This document shows, one piece after another, positions 1 to 13,682 of a stretch of DNA of 64,000 nucleotides (the stretch's first letter is position 1; each line of letters starts with the position of its first letter). A program made the translations under genes and the position numbers. The DNA is from Salvator merianae (taxonomy: Eukaryota > Chordata > Lepidosauria > Squamata > Teiidae): assembly GCA_003586115.2 (NCBI GenBank), contig QVOM02000119.1, forward strand, positions 48,075,428-48,139,427, written 5' to 3'. The notes beneath the pieces were generated by a model, which made no database searches, was not told the DNA's origin, and saw only the letters and a list, made by a program, of their open reading frames with translations.

Positions 1-1055
1 AATGACACAAAGTCCATCTTAAAAACATGATTATTTCATTAGGCTAAATCTTTAGGGATATTCTGATGTTGCTGAAAATTATAGGACATCTGGTACTACC
101 AAAGCATTTAAATAGAAAACTAGTCCTGGCATAAATAAACAAACCAATGTGGGAACAAATATGTAATATATATTTTTAGATATAATTATTTGCTTCCATA
201 TCAATGGCAAAATGTTAAAAAAACACCAACCTGTTCAGCAGCTACTTCGTAACATACTGATAAGTTAAGTTACTGATAAGCTACCCCAGAGCTGATGGTC
301 CCCAAGGTCCTCTATTTTCTTGTTGATTTTCTTTCAATGACAATGCGTTCCAAAATCTAACCTTGCATAAAGGTCAAAGCAACTCGCAACTCCTTTCCCA
401 CAGTGCAGTAAGAAAAATATTTACAAATGTTCTTTACTAATCCAAGCCGGGGGGGGGGGGGGCAGGCCAAAGGGAGAAAAACAAGTAGGGAAACATATTT
501 CTGGAAAGATTCTATATATGGAAAAACTTTGAGGCATGTCGAAATACAAACATGATCTAATGCTTAGAACAGATTTTAGCAACCTGTTGCACTTCAAATA
601 AAAAGCAGAAAACATGAATTTAAAGTTCATAAAAAAATAAGAGGCAGTATATATACAGAGTCTCAAAATCACCAGTTACAAAACCATAGGTTGGTCAGTT
701 CTGAGTGTAATCCACACATGTGCTCAACATGGTGGGCTGTGGAAGAGAGGAGCAAGGGGGCAGAGAAAGGACAGGAAGTGACACCCTTCCTTTCTTCTGC
801 ATCTTAACTGGAAACCAGCAGAAAGTGGTAGAGTTTATGTTTTTCTGTTTTTCATGAACAATAAATGAAGGGGAAACCTCACAAGACTTCATTCAGTGAA
901 GCGAAAAAGCAGCAACAACTGTAAACAATAGCCACCCTATGGGCAGAGTAGTATTGAGCATGGATAGTGTATTCCACTGGTCTGATGTAACTTTTTCAGA
1001 AAAAGACACGGTCAGATCAGTTCATCTTACTTTTTTTTAAAAGGGGAGGTCTTGT
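1..1055. other. non-coding, no gene seen
   Basis: AT-rich sequence with no conserved reading frame. A run of 14 G at 449-462 is the only standout. The short open frames on the minus strand show no recognisable protein. Confidence 0.5.
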
Positions 1056-1057
1056 CT

Positions 1058-1303
1058 CCTTTATGGTGGGATGCACCCACTTTTCTCTTGGGTCATGTAG
1101 ATAATGCCTGAAGAACCACTCTGGAAAACCAACAGTGTTTCTGTCTTACTAGGAGTGAATCTGAGTTTGTTCATTCTCATCAACTCCAATGTCATACCAA
1201 AGCTCACACTGAAATATTCAGTGCCTCCCTGGGGAAAATGAAAATAAGAAATAAAACTAGGTGTTATCTGCATAAAAGTGACACTAAAGCCAAATCTGTG
1301 CAA
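1058..1303 (-). mobile_element. LINE fragment, CR1/L2-clade reverse transcriptase
   Basis: The minus-strand translation reads through a degraded YADDTQ-type active-site region (seen as MQITPS) into GMTLELMRMNKLRFTPSKTETLLV. That pattern follows the catalytic motif in CR1/L2-clade reverse transcriptases of vertebrates. Only about 80 residues remain. It is a dead fragment of a non-LTR retrotransposon. Confidence 0.6.
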
Positions 1304-3969
1304 TATAGCTGCTAAGAAACTGAACAGTGCTTCACAAGTAGCACATCCAAGCTACAACAAAACATCTGCAAAGAAATGGCCACTCACTTCAGAAAGTCTG
1401 TCTAGAATGATGCCATGGTTTATCATAGCGAAGTGCTAAGAGGTCTAAGAGAAAGGACGTCAGGAGCAGGTGAGGCTTTCATCCTTATCCTCTGCTTGGA
1501 ATGCCCAGAAGCAAATGGTGAGCCACTGTGTGAATCAAGATGTGGCATGATCCAGCAGGGCTTCTCTTATATTTTCACCATGTCTTTTGGCAAAGATCAC
1601 TCCACAATCAATGCAACTTCAGTTTTACAAATAAGGTGCAAATCCCAGCTGAAATGGTTCTAAGATAATTAGTGTCATTCAAGAACATTTGGAATTGATC
1701 ATCCACAAATCTGTCAAGCATCATCTCCAGTAGATCAATAAAGTGTATGCATCAGTCCTATTGTGGGCAAAAAACATACACATGGAAACCACAACATTTG
1801 GCAGGTCATGGTACTTTAGAAAAAAACTGTTTAACTAAAGTGTATGTCCTATGTGAATGTACTTACTATTCTCTTGTTATTTATTTAAAAGTCTGCAATG
1901 TAGAAAATACTTCCTTTAATGCTTTCAAAGTTTGCATTGTTTGTATGTTCATTCAAGGAATGATTATTTTTCTTTCTAACGGATTGATGGCTTATTGTAG
2001 AAATTTTATTGTGGGATAATTTTTCATTCTGATTCACCTGTTTTGATATTTATTTTTAGCAGCATTTGGCTTTACTTTGGTTGACACTAATGTTGAGATA
2101 TGTATAAATATCTATACATGCTTTCCTGAAAAAAACCCCACCTGTATAAGCTGTGTAAAACATACTCCTAGGTACAAGTTGCATCCAATTTTGTATTTGG
2201 TGCGAAAACTCATGATGTACAGCTAAAGATAAGACGACTGAAGCAATTTAATTGCTCTCCAATATCACAGTTGTTGGCTGGGCGTGCAGAGTTGGATTTT
2301 GTTGTGAGGGAGAGCGTGACGAGAAACTGATAGTCAGGACGACTTGATTATTTGATTTGCTTGTATATACTTTAGTTTCTTGCAACTATACCGAAGAATA
2401 AAGACCTTCCATGTGAAAATTACCGAGCGTGTATTTGCTTCTTACAAGGAAGAGATACTGGGAAGGTTGCAACTGTACCCGTTACCCTAGCACCTTCTGC
2501 TGTGAACTCTGCTACGAAGTTTTACCTGACAATTTAATCTTTATTTTATATTTTAGCCCATCCATAGTTCTAATGTTATTATCCACTTGATAAAGCTCTT
2601 CAACATCTCCATCAACGGCAGGATTCAGAAGCCTCCTTTACATAGAACCCTTAAAGGAGCAGCTAGACAAACTTTGAAAAAGTCATTCCCGGAGGCAAAG
2701 ACAATCCTTTTCAAGCCACATAATTAAAGTGCCTTCCATATTGATCAATAAAAGTGCTTTGTCTATACAGCAGTGTTCATTCGACCACAGTTCCCAACTG
2801 CCATTCCCCTAACAACAATTTTGCATCCCACAATGGACTGTGTTTCCTGCTACACACTACTTGGAGTTCCTGAATTCCACAATTTTGACATTACAAAAAT
2901 CCAATGTTCCAAAATTACAGAGAACCAAAAGAGAGAAATTTTGTTAGTTCTTTTCTTCCCATTTAGTTTCTTTTTTTAAAAGCTTGCCATTCCTGCTATT
3001 AAAAACAAGATCATGAGTTTCCTGGCTCACACAGCTCAGGAAACAAGGGTCTTAGAAATTATGAATAAGCGCAAATCATCACAGTGCGTCCTCCCCCTGG
3101 CATGTGAAAACTCTGCCTGTTCATTATGCCAGCTTGGCTGATAATATGGTGTTGGAAATCCCACCCTGCATTTTGCACCTTAATGTTTGCAGTAAGTAAA
3201 ATATTCATGATTACTGTCTGCCTGGGAAGAACAGAGGCTGGGGAGAAGATGATCCTTTTACAGTGTCTGATTGCTGTCTAAAAATGCAAGTGCATAAGAA
3301 AAACTGCAACATTGAATCTTTTCCTCCTGTCTCAATAAACAGCTTCCCAGAGCAACAGGCAAACTATTGGAGAGAGGAAAAGATAACCACAAGGGAAGTA
3401 TTCTTCTACTCCTTCCATGTGTCATTTTAGCAAAATCAACAACAAAAGAAAATGAACTCAGGAGTTATAAGAAGGTGACAGTTGTGGTGCATCAGGTGTA
3501 GAGAAAAACAATGAAAGGCACCATTTCCCTTGTAAACAGAATGAGGAGGTCTCCACTCATAACAAAGAGATCCAGAACCAGTTGTTCAAGGTGAGATGTT
3601 TACCCCATTTAGATTACCCCAAAGATATAGTGCAGAATCAAGTATATTATAAAAATATCATACCAAAAAAAGGAAAATGAACAAGAGGTACTAGAAACAA
3701 AAGAGCTCAGTCAGGATTCTGTTTGGTAGCTACCTGCACAGTTTGAACATTATAGTTCAGTGTTTGTTTATATTTGTTTTCCCATTTCAAATAAACTTAC
3801 TTAATGAGGAGATGCAGGAGTTGAACCAGGGCTTCTGGCAGCAATCACACACTCCCATTTTATTTCCTGTGGCACCAGAAAGGCATTAACCATGTATTCA
3901 TTAGACTAAATTCCAGTGCTACTTTCACATGGTTAACTTCTCAGAAGCCATTCAGCCAGCCACAGTCAC
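1304..3969. other. non-coding, no gene recognised
   Basis: No frame here resembles a known protein. A GC-richer patch at 2,220-2,500 has an AATAAA at about 2,396 and could be an old repeat, but no matching ends were found. The rest is AT-rich unique-looking sequence. Confidence 0.4.
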
Positions 3970-3972
3970 ATA

Positions 3973-4998
3973 GGCTGCATTCCGACATGGCATTTAATCA
4001 GTTTACAGGCCATCTTCAGTTCCCGCTGTCCCGACATGATCTTGCCGTTCCGTAATTTTTATGGATTAAATTGGCGAAATCCGGATTACTTTGTCTTTGG
4101 ATTTAATGAACTCTCAAGCCGTTCCAGATCACTAGCGCGCTTTACTTTGTGCTGTGGGCACGGGGAAAGCGATTATTTGAGAGGGACCGTACTGTTTTGG
4201 GGGGCGTGCAGAGGGAGGGATCCCCATTTTGTGCCATCCAATGACAGACTTTGTGGGTGGGCAGGAAGCACATTAGTTTCCTCTGCCTCCATTATCCCCC
4301 CTTCCCTCGCTGCCAGGGGAAAAGAAATCGTCCTCCTTCTTCGCTAAGCTGTGGTCCTGCCAGGAAGAAATTAAAGGCTTTCTTCACTTCTGTCTGCTCT
4401 TTAAAGCAAAAAATAAACTGCGCCTGTTTGGAGTTTTGCCGTGGTCAGCACACAGTTAAAAACAGTAGAGCCCCCCCACGTTCCCTCCCCACTTTTTCCC
4501 TTTGTTATGGACCTCTCCCGCTACTTTTAAATTGCGCAGTTGTGTTAAAGTGCATCAGCAGGGGAGCTCTCATGCACATTTCAAAAGAACTTTAAAAAGC
4601 TTAAAGTTCATAGTTTTAAAATGAACGTAGTTTTTAAGTTCTGCCTGGGTAGACAGAGGCTGCAGGGAGGAGCAAATGGCGAATGCCTAGTAACACTGCC
4701 AAGTGAATCCCTGTTCTGGAGTAGCAGCGGGGACATAGGAGAACGGAGCTTGACTTTCCCGCTCCTGTGACGTCAAGGTTTGAACGTTGGGACTGCAGCC
4801 AATCGCTGACTGCATAGGGAGGAGAATTTGATGAGGGGTGAAGGCAGAAAGGGTACTGCCAAGCACGGGAAATAGTGTGGGAATGAGCAAGTACGAATTG
4901 ACTCCGTGTTAAACTGTAACTGTGGGAACGACCAGAAGACGAATTCACTGCGTGTACTCTTCTGATACGGATTACACTGACGATGTCCGACCGCGGCC
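3973..4998 (+). mobile_element. non-autonomous DNA transposon, family A, copy 1
   Basis: The termini are inverted: the left end reads GGCTGCATTCCGACAT and the reverse complement of the right end reads GGCCGCGGTCGGACAT. It is flanked by ATA on both sides (3,970-3,972 and 4,999-5,001), a 3-bp target duplication. The 1,026-base interior has no transposase. Internal landmarks shared with three other copies are CAAGCCGTTCCAGATCACTAG, a CCAAT box (4,799-4,803) and the start of a TTTAATC stretch just inside each end. Three-base, A/T-rich duplications suggest PIF/Harbinger mobilisation, which is inference. The short open frames inside are accidental. Confidence 0.75.
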
Positions 4999-5001
4999 AT
5001 A

Positions 5002-8000
5002 GTATCATTTCTAAGTTGCAACTACAAGCCAAACGCAAGGTGCTAGCAGGGGCATAAAAAGCACTGAACAACAGCATAGATATTTGCTGTTTTGCCTCTT
5101 CCATGCTTTAAAGGCTTTGAGCAAAGCATTTTCAAGTGTTCTGCTTCCAGGAAATGAACATTATGCAGTGACATGAAAAAGGGCTTCCCTATAACAAGCT
5201 CCTTCTCTACTTGTGTTTACCTGTGGTATTTATGGGTTATTTGTTATTCATTTTCAGGTGAGCATAGTGTGCCGGCCAACCTGTAACAGCTGCTGACTGT
5301 ATTTATGTCTGTTTATCTGCTTTTATTATACCATGCTCAGAGGTAATTATCAATATTTTAGATTATAATTGACCGACTGGTCTGGCATTAGCAATTTATG
5401 AGCCAGTTACTTAGATTAGAATGACACCATTGTCTGGTGGCTAAAGGTTTGAGCATCATACACAACTCTTGTACAAATTCCATGCAAGGGAAAATGGCTG
5501 GCACAACGATAAAATAAAGGGGTAAAGCTCTGTGTAAATGATCAGTTCCAAGCCCAACCTCTGAATAGCCAGGGTGGATGAAATCAAGTTTAGGATGATT
5601 AGGATCATTTTGTCTTTCTCTGGTCTCTTGAAGCAACAAGAAATACTTCTTAAAGACCCCAGAAACCACCCGCATGGAATCCTGATTTCATCTGGGCCTA
5701 TGTATTTCCATAACACTCTTTCATATAAAATGTGGTAGTGCCACCCACAGCCTGGCAGTTTGGGGGAAAGTCTTCTATTATTTTTTAATTCTTCTAATTA
5801 AACGAATTCCATGAAATCCCAAGGAAAGGGAATGTTTTAGAAGACATGCTTAAGTATTTTATGCAAACATGGAATAAAAGCTACAAATGGGAAACCTATC
5901 ATATACTTTTATGGAAGTAAATAATTATAATCAGTGGTATTCAGAAAAAATAATAGGGATGCATTTTTGAAGTGCAAGCTTGTAAGATTTTGTACAAGTC
6001 TATCTCCCCATCAGTGACAAGCAGCAGATATCCAACTGGATTGACTACTCACCTGGACAAATTTCCTAGAACAGTACCACCAACATCTATTTACTTGCTT
6101 CTATTCCTGCAGGATACAGAAAACAGACTTTTGCAGAAAAGTGCAAGTCTGCAGACTGGAAAATGGGTGTTTGTTGACTAGAAGGGAACTAGAATAAAAA
6201 ATAGAGATTGGAAAATGGAGTAGGGTTTTTCAGGTTGGAAAATGAAAGTATATAAGCTGGAATATAATAGGCTGAAAACCAGAGGCTTGGAGCCTAGTAA
6301 GAAGAGGGGGAAATAGAGGTCTGAAGGCTGAAGACCAAGAAGACACCATGCTGGAGATGGTCCTTCCAAGCCCACACTGCTGGTGACATCAAAGCACCAT
6401 GGGCCCAGGAATGTGAAGGTGATGGGAAAATGATGAGGCACACAATGGGAGAAGTGGAGATGGCTGGACGTGATGCAGGAGGTGGTGGACATGATGGGAG
6501 AAAGGTTGGGGGGCAATGTAAGGGAAATGAACCAACCAACCAGTCAGTGAATTCCCCTCTCCAGTTTGTATCAAACCCATCTGGCACATCCCTGGGCCAC
6601 TCGCCTTAGTTCACCTTTCCCTTGCACTAGTCCTCCAGCTTTCCTAGAGTGGGAAGCTGGGGGTTGTCTGTCATTGCATCATCTTATGGGATAATGTCAC
6701 TGTGCAGCAACATGAGATTTTGGGCCTACCAGGGTCCTCCCGAGTTCCTGCTCATGCTCTTGAGGGACAAATAAATATTATAAGGCAGCCTGATCCAATT
6801 CATACCATACCTGGCACCTAAATGACCCTTTAATGTTGAAACAATCTCTGGTTTTTAAAACAGGGTATTAATCAATTTGAGTTCAATTTGAGTTCATTCT
6901 TACTTTGACAGAAACTTTGAGGAAAGGAGGCAGAAGTGAAAGGAATGAATTCTAAATTAGTCACCCCTGTCCTTCTGATTGGAGGTCCTAAGCACAAGAG
7001 AGGAGGAGGAAAATTGCCTTTGATCAAAAAAATGTTAAATATTGTCATTATTACTTGATTGTGATTTTTTATGTTGTGACACCCTGATTCTTTGGAACAG
7101 TGCCAGATAAAAACCAATATCATTCAATCTTACAGCTACTACAAAGGTGATGCAACATAAAAGTTCCAATAATATTTATGACTGAGAATGTCATCTTGAA
7201 TTTTGTGCGTTGTGCGTGTGTTTGGGTTCCAGAAAGCTGCAGGGAATCCACATTGCTGAGATCACTCTGAAGACAAGGTTTGAACTCATTCTCCTCTCCT
7301 AAGGCTAGCTGTGTGCTGAGAAATCAAGGTGGCTTGATTTCTCTTTGTACTGTTGCCACCTATGCAAGGACAACCACAAATCAGGTTTATAATTGGGCTT
7401 ACTTGATATCTTGTGAAGGCATTGTCCTCAAAGACAAGAAAGAATGATTAATACACTAGTTCCTTGAACCTTACATCTAATTTTTGCCCATGAGAAGTTA
7501 GCCAGAGCACTGATGCTTCTGCCTTTCCTTAAGCCTGTTGCTACAAGCACTGCAATCCACCTGCTAGTTGTGTGTGAGTGTCTGGATTATTGTGGTTTGT
7601 GACTTTTGTCCTCCTCTGTGAAGAGCACCTCTGATAAGGAGAAGACTCTGAGAAAGGTATAATTATTTTTGTCCTCTGTTTCCCCCACATTTGCCTTAAG
7701 TAGTTTTCCTCTCACTTTGCTTTCTTTTCAATTTGCTTTGAAGGACCTTTTCTTTCATTTTGCACTAACTTTACTCTCTTCCTTTTTCTGCTTTGTTCTT
7801 CGTTTTAGAGAAATCATTTTTCCTAATGAAAAAGGGAGTTGTAGCTTGGCCCAGTTGCTGCAACTTATTTCAGTGCCACAGTGGATGAGGCATTGTGCAG
7901 GCAGCAATTGATACTCAAACCAGGGGAATCACAGGTGCTCCAACCCACATTGTCAACTTCCCCAGCTGCAAAAGTGTGCTTAACTAAGCCTTATCTTCCC

Positions 8001-9204
8001 ACATAATTCTGCCAGTGCTTGTCTAGTAACAGGCTCTGGTTAGTCAGGAAAATACCCACATTAACATGCTTTGCGGAACCCTCTATTCTGTTTCCTGCAT
8101 TACTGATCACTCACTCTGCTGCTTGGCTCTAAGCCTGAGAGGCAGTGGAAACTTTTGACTTGACTTTGTATCCTCTATGTCATGATTACAGTAAAACCTT
8201 TGGTGTTGTTACAAGTCACCATTTGACTAATTCACCTACTCTTGAGAGACTTTTATTGTTGCAATGTGCTTTTTATTGTTGCTGTAATAAAGTTATTTCT
8301 TGTGTACCTTTTAAATTTTAATTAAAAATAATCATATTAAGATCAGTTAAGTTGCTTCCCCCTCCATAAAGACTGACTCCAATCTGTTATCAGTGAAACC
8401 TAACTGTTAGTCCTAATAATCTTGCTTGTGGGAATATTGCTGAAATACCTATCTAGAGCATTTCCTGTAACAGTCTGCATAAGCAAGCACTTCTCCTTTC
8501 AAATGTTTTCCAAGTGTACAGGGAAGAGGAAGGCACAGAAGGAGATGAGCCACTGGGCTCAAGAGGAGACCTCATAATCTACAGATGTCCACACAATATT
8601 AGCTAGATCCATCTTCATTGTTTTATGCACACAAAGGGTGGGGAGACTACAGAGGGAATGGGATTAGGGATCAGAAATGAGCAAGGGAACTGATGCAGGA
8701 ATGGACTGCATGTGCATTAACAGGGTAGCATGGGAAAAAAAGAAAGCCACAGTAGGGAAAATCAAAATTGCACCAATTCCACCTTAATGTGGTTGAACCT
8801 ACAGTTCAAAGAGATCAAAATCAGGCTTCCAAGCAGAGCCTTTCTGAATCTGTGCATCCTAATCTGTAGACTGCAATCATCTGGGAAGACCTCTGAGTAA
8901 GTATATACACCAATTACACATCAAGCCCAGCAGACGTAGAGGCCTATATGTGTTCAAGCCGAGGGCAAAGCATATTTAACCTGTCAGTATTCTGAACAAA
9001 CCAGGCCGCTGCCATCTGGATGGCATGGAAGAATGTGGTGGCAGCTTGGCAGTTTGCTTTTGAGCAGATGTAAATGCAATTCACCATCACTAAAGCATGG
9101 CACCAGTTACTGCTTCAGCCTGCTCACCACCCCACCATGTAAGCTGATGCTGAAATCAGAAAGAAAGGAGAGAATACAGTTTAAGAATTTTGTTTGTATA
9201 TATG
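5002..9204. other. non-coding, no gene seen
   Basis: Mixed AT-rich sequence without a recognisable coding frame or element end. A near-duplicate T-rich motif occurs at about 8,250-8,285. The open frames at 6.2-6.6 kb and 7.7-7.9 kb are short and low in complexity. Confidence 0.4.
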
Positions 9205-9300
9205 GTCAGAAATATTTAAGAATTTATATCCCACCCTTCACCAAAAAGGTCCCAGGGTGGAACACAATAGTAAAAAGATAAAATATAAAATATTTAAAAT
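9205..9300 (-). mobile_element. LINE/SINE 3'-tail fragment
   Basis: TTTATATCCCACCCTTCACC followed by a CCCAGGGTGG motif is the reverse complement of a tail (CCACCCTGGGACCT...GGGCAGGATATAAAT) also seen in forward orientation at 23,860-23,912. This kind of tail ends many sauropsid retroposons. Only the tail remains. Confidence 0.5.
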
Positions 9301-12300
9301 GTAACCCGCCCTCCCTGGCAGAACAGCACCCAGAGGAAATGCATCTTTCAATACTCATAAGCTATATATGGCTGAGCAAACTGACTCTCCCCCAAATCAT
9401 GTTTAAAATGGGAATATTCCAGTTATTCAAAGTAAAAAGGGAAAGCATGTAGACAGTGTCAATGTTCTCCTCACATAGCATAACTCCCAATAAACATTTT
9501 GTCTTAGCTGAATTCTGTTACTGGAAGCAAGCCTGGCTATGAGAAAAGCCCTCACAGGAAGAGGCACTGGACACAGAAGTAAATGACAGTTTCCTTCACC
9601 AATATACTCCTTTTGCTTCATCTCCTTTCCACAAATTATTCCAGTCCCCATCACCACAAAGGAATCTGCTGCTTGCACATCTAATTGGACCCGCAGCAGT
9701 TTGTAGACTTCAATGCAATGTCCAGGATCTCAAGAATTTGAGTCAGACACATACCTATCATTCACACTTGTGCTGAACAAGAAGCAGAAACATAAGTTCC
9801 ACATCATTTGTGTTACTGAGCCAAAATGGATTTGTCATTTGCAGGGACACTAATATTGATCTTCTTCAGGGGCTTTAGGGATAAACTTGCAACAGTTTAT
9901 AAGAGTAGGTTGGCCACATGCTCAGGACTACATTTTCATGTTAGAAGGCTAATAGTAACTTTCCACCTAGTGCTCTGCAGGAGGTATGGAACATGTCTAC
10001 AGTGCTTAGGCATTTGCATTTAAAGAATTAATAAAAATTCCTGGTTGGTCAAAAAGCTCCAATGAACATTATGACCTTGACATTTTTATCACCTTCTAGC
10101 TTGCTTTCTCTTTCACTGAACCAGACTAAATAAAAAAACTGTTCTCCAAAGTATGCAGGTACTGACTCTCTCCTAGAACTATGCTGTTTTCCAAGCAGAG
10201 CACTTAATTTCAAAAAGGTGAAATTAATAATGTAGAAAGAGTAGAATTTACAGGTATCTCCTTCAAGCTAGGACACTAATGCTGATGGTTGCTAGGCTTT
10301 TCTATTGTAAGAAAATAATGTGCTCACAGTAAAAAGATCAAAACAGGGAGCACTGCTGTGCATTATTTAGTTAGCACAATTCTATCTCTCTCCTTCCTAT
10401 AATCACAGATTAGATAGGATTTTTAAACAAAATACTTTTCCACTGAAAAATATCTCTTGATGAATGTTTGTGACTGAACAATAAGGCTGGCATTCACATT
10501 TCATCTGAAATGAAACTGTGGTCTCTAAGCCTGAAGCTGCACTTAATTTTAGAAGCCAAAATTTTCACCCTGGAAATGTTGGAAAGGCTACACAAAATGT
10601 ATTTAATTCTTTTGTATTTTCTATCCACTAAAGGCAACGGGAGTCGAGACAGGGGTGTCTCCTTCTCCTTCTCGTTGTTTGTGCTGTGCCTGCCTCTCAC
10701 AGTTATCTCATTTCCTTCCTCCTCACCCTTTGTTTCCTTTCTTCCCTTGTTATTATGGCATTTGTTCTGCCATGTATCACTCCCACCCCAGACTCCTTAG
10801 GCAGACATGGTGGTGGGTTTACAGCATGCATGCTATCAACAGGTGTGCAGTGTCAAGGACATGAGAACGTTGGGGTGGAGTTAAATTATGACTGTATATT
10901 CTGCTATATCTAAGGCAGTCTCAGGCTGCCAAGGAGATGACAAAAAGCAAGACTTGGGTTAGTCAAGTGCTAAAACAGTACTGTATAATGTGTGATTCTG
11001 TAGTTATCATATTCTACTAGCAACATCAAACAGTTCAGAGATCCATATCTAGCTTACTGGGGCAAGATGGGTGAGCATCAAATCCCTGCAGTGTATAGCT
11101 AGATGGGTCAGGACAAAGGCTATCCTATTCAAGTATGTTCTTAATGAATTTTTTTAATGTTTTGAAAACTTAAGTACCCATATATAACCTGTAGGACAAG
11201 ATACTCCAGAAAGAAAGTCAGAAGCTAGCAATATACTGCAGAAAGTGCCTGCATGAAGTAAAACTTTCAGACTGTAAACAAGGCATTTCAATAGCAAAGG
11301 TTAAATCCTACATCATTGCTTACTATTTCTGGGCTGACTGACAAGATCTAGGCTACATTTCACTTAGATTCTCACTGTAATTTCCCCCCACCTCCATTAA
11401 GTATGGAGGGGCATAATACAAATTCGGGCTTACCTGATAAAGTTGTCAACTAGCAAGAGACTTAGAGCTCCATCTAGCACCCCTTGGTGTAGGCAACAGG
11501 CTCATTAGATGCAGCTGGAGCTGGATGTTGCCTGAGTTTACAGCTGCTCAGGGTATAACGCTCCTCCTGGGTGTTAGCCAAGCTTCTGTCAAAATTAAAT
11601 TTGCTGAAAGTGAACCCAAAAGAGGACTGGGACTGTCAGATGCCTTACCCAACGCAGACCCAGCCACCATTGATTGGATAGTTGTCAGCTATGACACAGC
11701 TGTGATCTTTTGACCCTGGCTCAGAATAAGGAGTCAACAATTATACTGATAAGCATAACTATTAACAAGAGTAGAAACAGGAAAACTAGACCTTACTCCT
11801 TCACATTTACATATTCATGTTATATCTGAGTATTGATTTTCTAGCTTAATTTTGGACTGCTACTTGACTGAGGGTTCTAGATCATCATTTTGGCTTATTA
11901 ATTACTGCTTGGACTGTCCAACTGGCTTGTAGATTTACCCTTTGGTTTACCAACTCAGACTGAGGAGATACTGCTATTGCCTGAACCCTTGATCATCTTC
12001 ACCCTTGCTCCACAAGGATTCCCTCCAAATCCACTATATTTCCAGACTCAGACTTACTCCTGAGAAGGTTCTAGCTCTATCTTTTACACCAGTGCATCAT
12101 GTACTGTCTAGCCTTGCTCCTATTCCTCATCTTCAATTACAATGATTGATCTCCTTCCCTGTTACAGGTTCCAGTCAACATCCTGGCTGCAATAATAGAC
12201 CAAGGCTCCATGGTACAAAATCAACATTCTTTCCTACATTTGCTTCCAGACCTATCTCTAAGTCTACTTCCTGCCTCTGTTCAGTCAAGTCTTCAGCCTT

Positions 12301-12506
12301 GTCTCCAGTCCAACCAAGTCACAAGCTTCTATCTAGTTTCCAGTTTTGCTCTCTCCTTACCTCCATCTCCAGTTTAGTCTCCAGCTTCCTGTTTCATCTA
12401 GCACTCAGCCTGTCCTCTAATTTATAGTAAGGCAGCTTTGTCCTACTCATGACACATGGGGACACACACGTAACAGGCCCTATCTTACATGGATTGCCAC
12501 GGAGGC
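9301..12506. other. non-coding, no gene seen
   Basis: No conserved reading frame or clear repeat ends. Open frames up to about 100 codons at 10.5-10.9 kb and 12.1-12.4 kb are rich in Ser, Pro and Leu from pyrimidine-rich DNA and match no known family. Confidence 0.4.
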
Positions 12507-12509
12507 AAA

Positions 12510-13080
12510 GGCCACATTCCAACATAGCATTTAATCAGTTTACAGTTCCCGCTAGCCTGACATGATCTTGCCTTTCCGAAGTTTTTCTGGACTAAATTGG
12601 CAAAATCTGGACTATTTTTCATTTGGATTTAATGAGTTCTCAAGCCGTTCCAGATTACTAGCCCTCTTTACTTTGTGATGTGGGAACCCGGAAGGAGACT
12701 ATTTGGGACGGACAGTACTTTGGGGGGGTGGGGTTTGCAGAGGGAGGGATCCCCATTTCCTGCCGTCCAATGATGAACTTTGTTGTGGGCATTATGCTCG
12801 GGGGGGCACCATAGTCAGCAGGGGTGAGTGGGCAGGGAGCACAGTACTTCCTCCTTTCTAGGTGTGCAGACACACACATGTGCACACAGGGGCAAATCAG
12901 ATGGCAAGTTTTGCTTTTCCCGCTCTCCAACTGAGGCTGCCTAGGGTTCTGCGGAAGTTCAGACTTGGCTAGGAGAAGAGCAAGGGGAAGCCTGCAAAAA
13001 GGCTCCCCACCTCACGCCTAATTTGACCTGGCTTCTACCCCAGCTCCCTGCAACATACCCCCCTCCTCCCTCCCTCCCTC

Positions 13081-13117
<37 letters not shown>

Positions 13118-13679
13118 GAATGCTGCATGTAAGTCAGCAGCAGAGGAAGAACTCGGGGGGGAGTTGAGTGAGAGGATCATTAACACAGAGAGAGAGATGA
13201 GGGAGGACTTTTTTGTGGGGATGAGAGAAATTTTATTCTTATTATTTTTAAAGTGTGGAAAAGCAAAAAACCAAAACCAAAACCAAAACAACCAGCCACC
13301 CTCCCAAAGCAGTTTCTTCCCACACGTTGCTTTGATCCCTTGTTAGGATCTAACAAGGAGATTGGGAAGCATTTTTAAAAAAATTTAAAGAAGGTATTTG
13401 TAAAGGGCAGGAAGAATCCCTCCAAAAGGGCAGAGCTTGACTTGCCTGCTCCTGTGAAGTCAAGATTTGAAAGTTGGGACCACAGCCAATCGCTGACTGC
13501 CCAAGGAGGGGAATTTGGCAAGGAGTGGAGGCAGAAAAAGTACAGGGAAACATCAGTGTGAGAATGAGCAAGTCCAAATTGAATCTGTGTTAAAATGCAA
13601 ATGTGGGAACGATTGGAAGACGAACTCAGTCCTCGTATTCTTCTGATATGGACTAAATTTATGATGTTGGACCGTGCCC
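12510..13679 (+). mobile_element. non-autonomous DNA transposon, family A, copy 2
   Basis: Same family and orientation as the copy at 3,973. It begins GGCCACATTCCAACATAGC and its right end read inward is GGGCACGGTCCAACAT. The flanking AAA at 12,507-12,509 and 13,680-13,682 is the 3-bp target duplication. This is the most diverged copy (1,170 bases) and contains a CT/CA microsatellite at about 13,075-13,120 and a CCAAAA run at 13,268-13,290. No transposase is present. Confidence 0.7.
13070..13120. repeat. pyrimidine / CA microsatellite
   Basis: CCT repeats pass into (CT)n and then (CA)n. It lies inside family A copy 2 and is absent from the other copies at this place, so it grew after insertion. 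Confidence 0.85.
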
Positions 13680-13682
13680 AAA

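Noticed and set aside
2140..2450. Possible solo LTR of an endogenous retrovirus (AATAAA followed by a segment ending CTTACA)
   Set aside because: I could not find a matching TG start with flanking duplication, nor any retroviral reading frame nearby; the resemblance is too weak.
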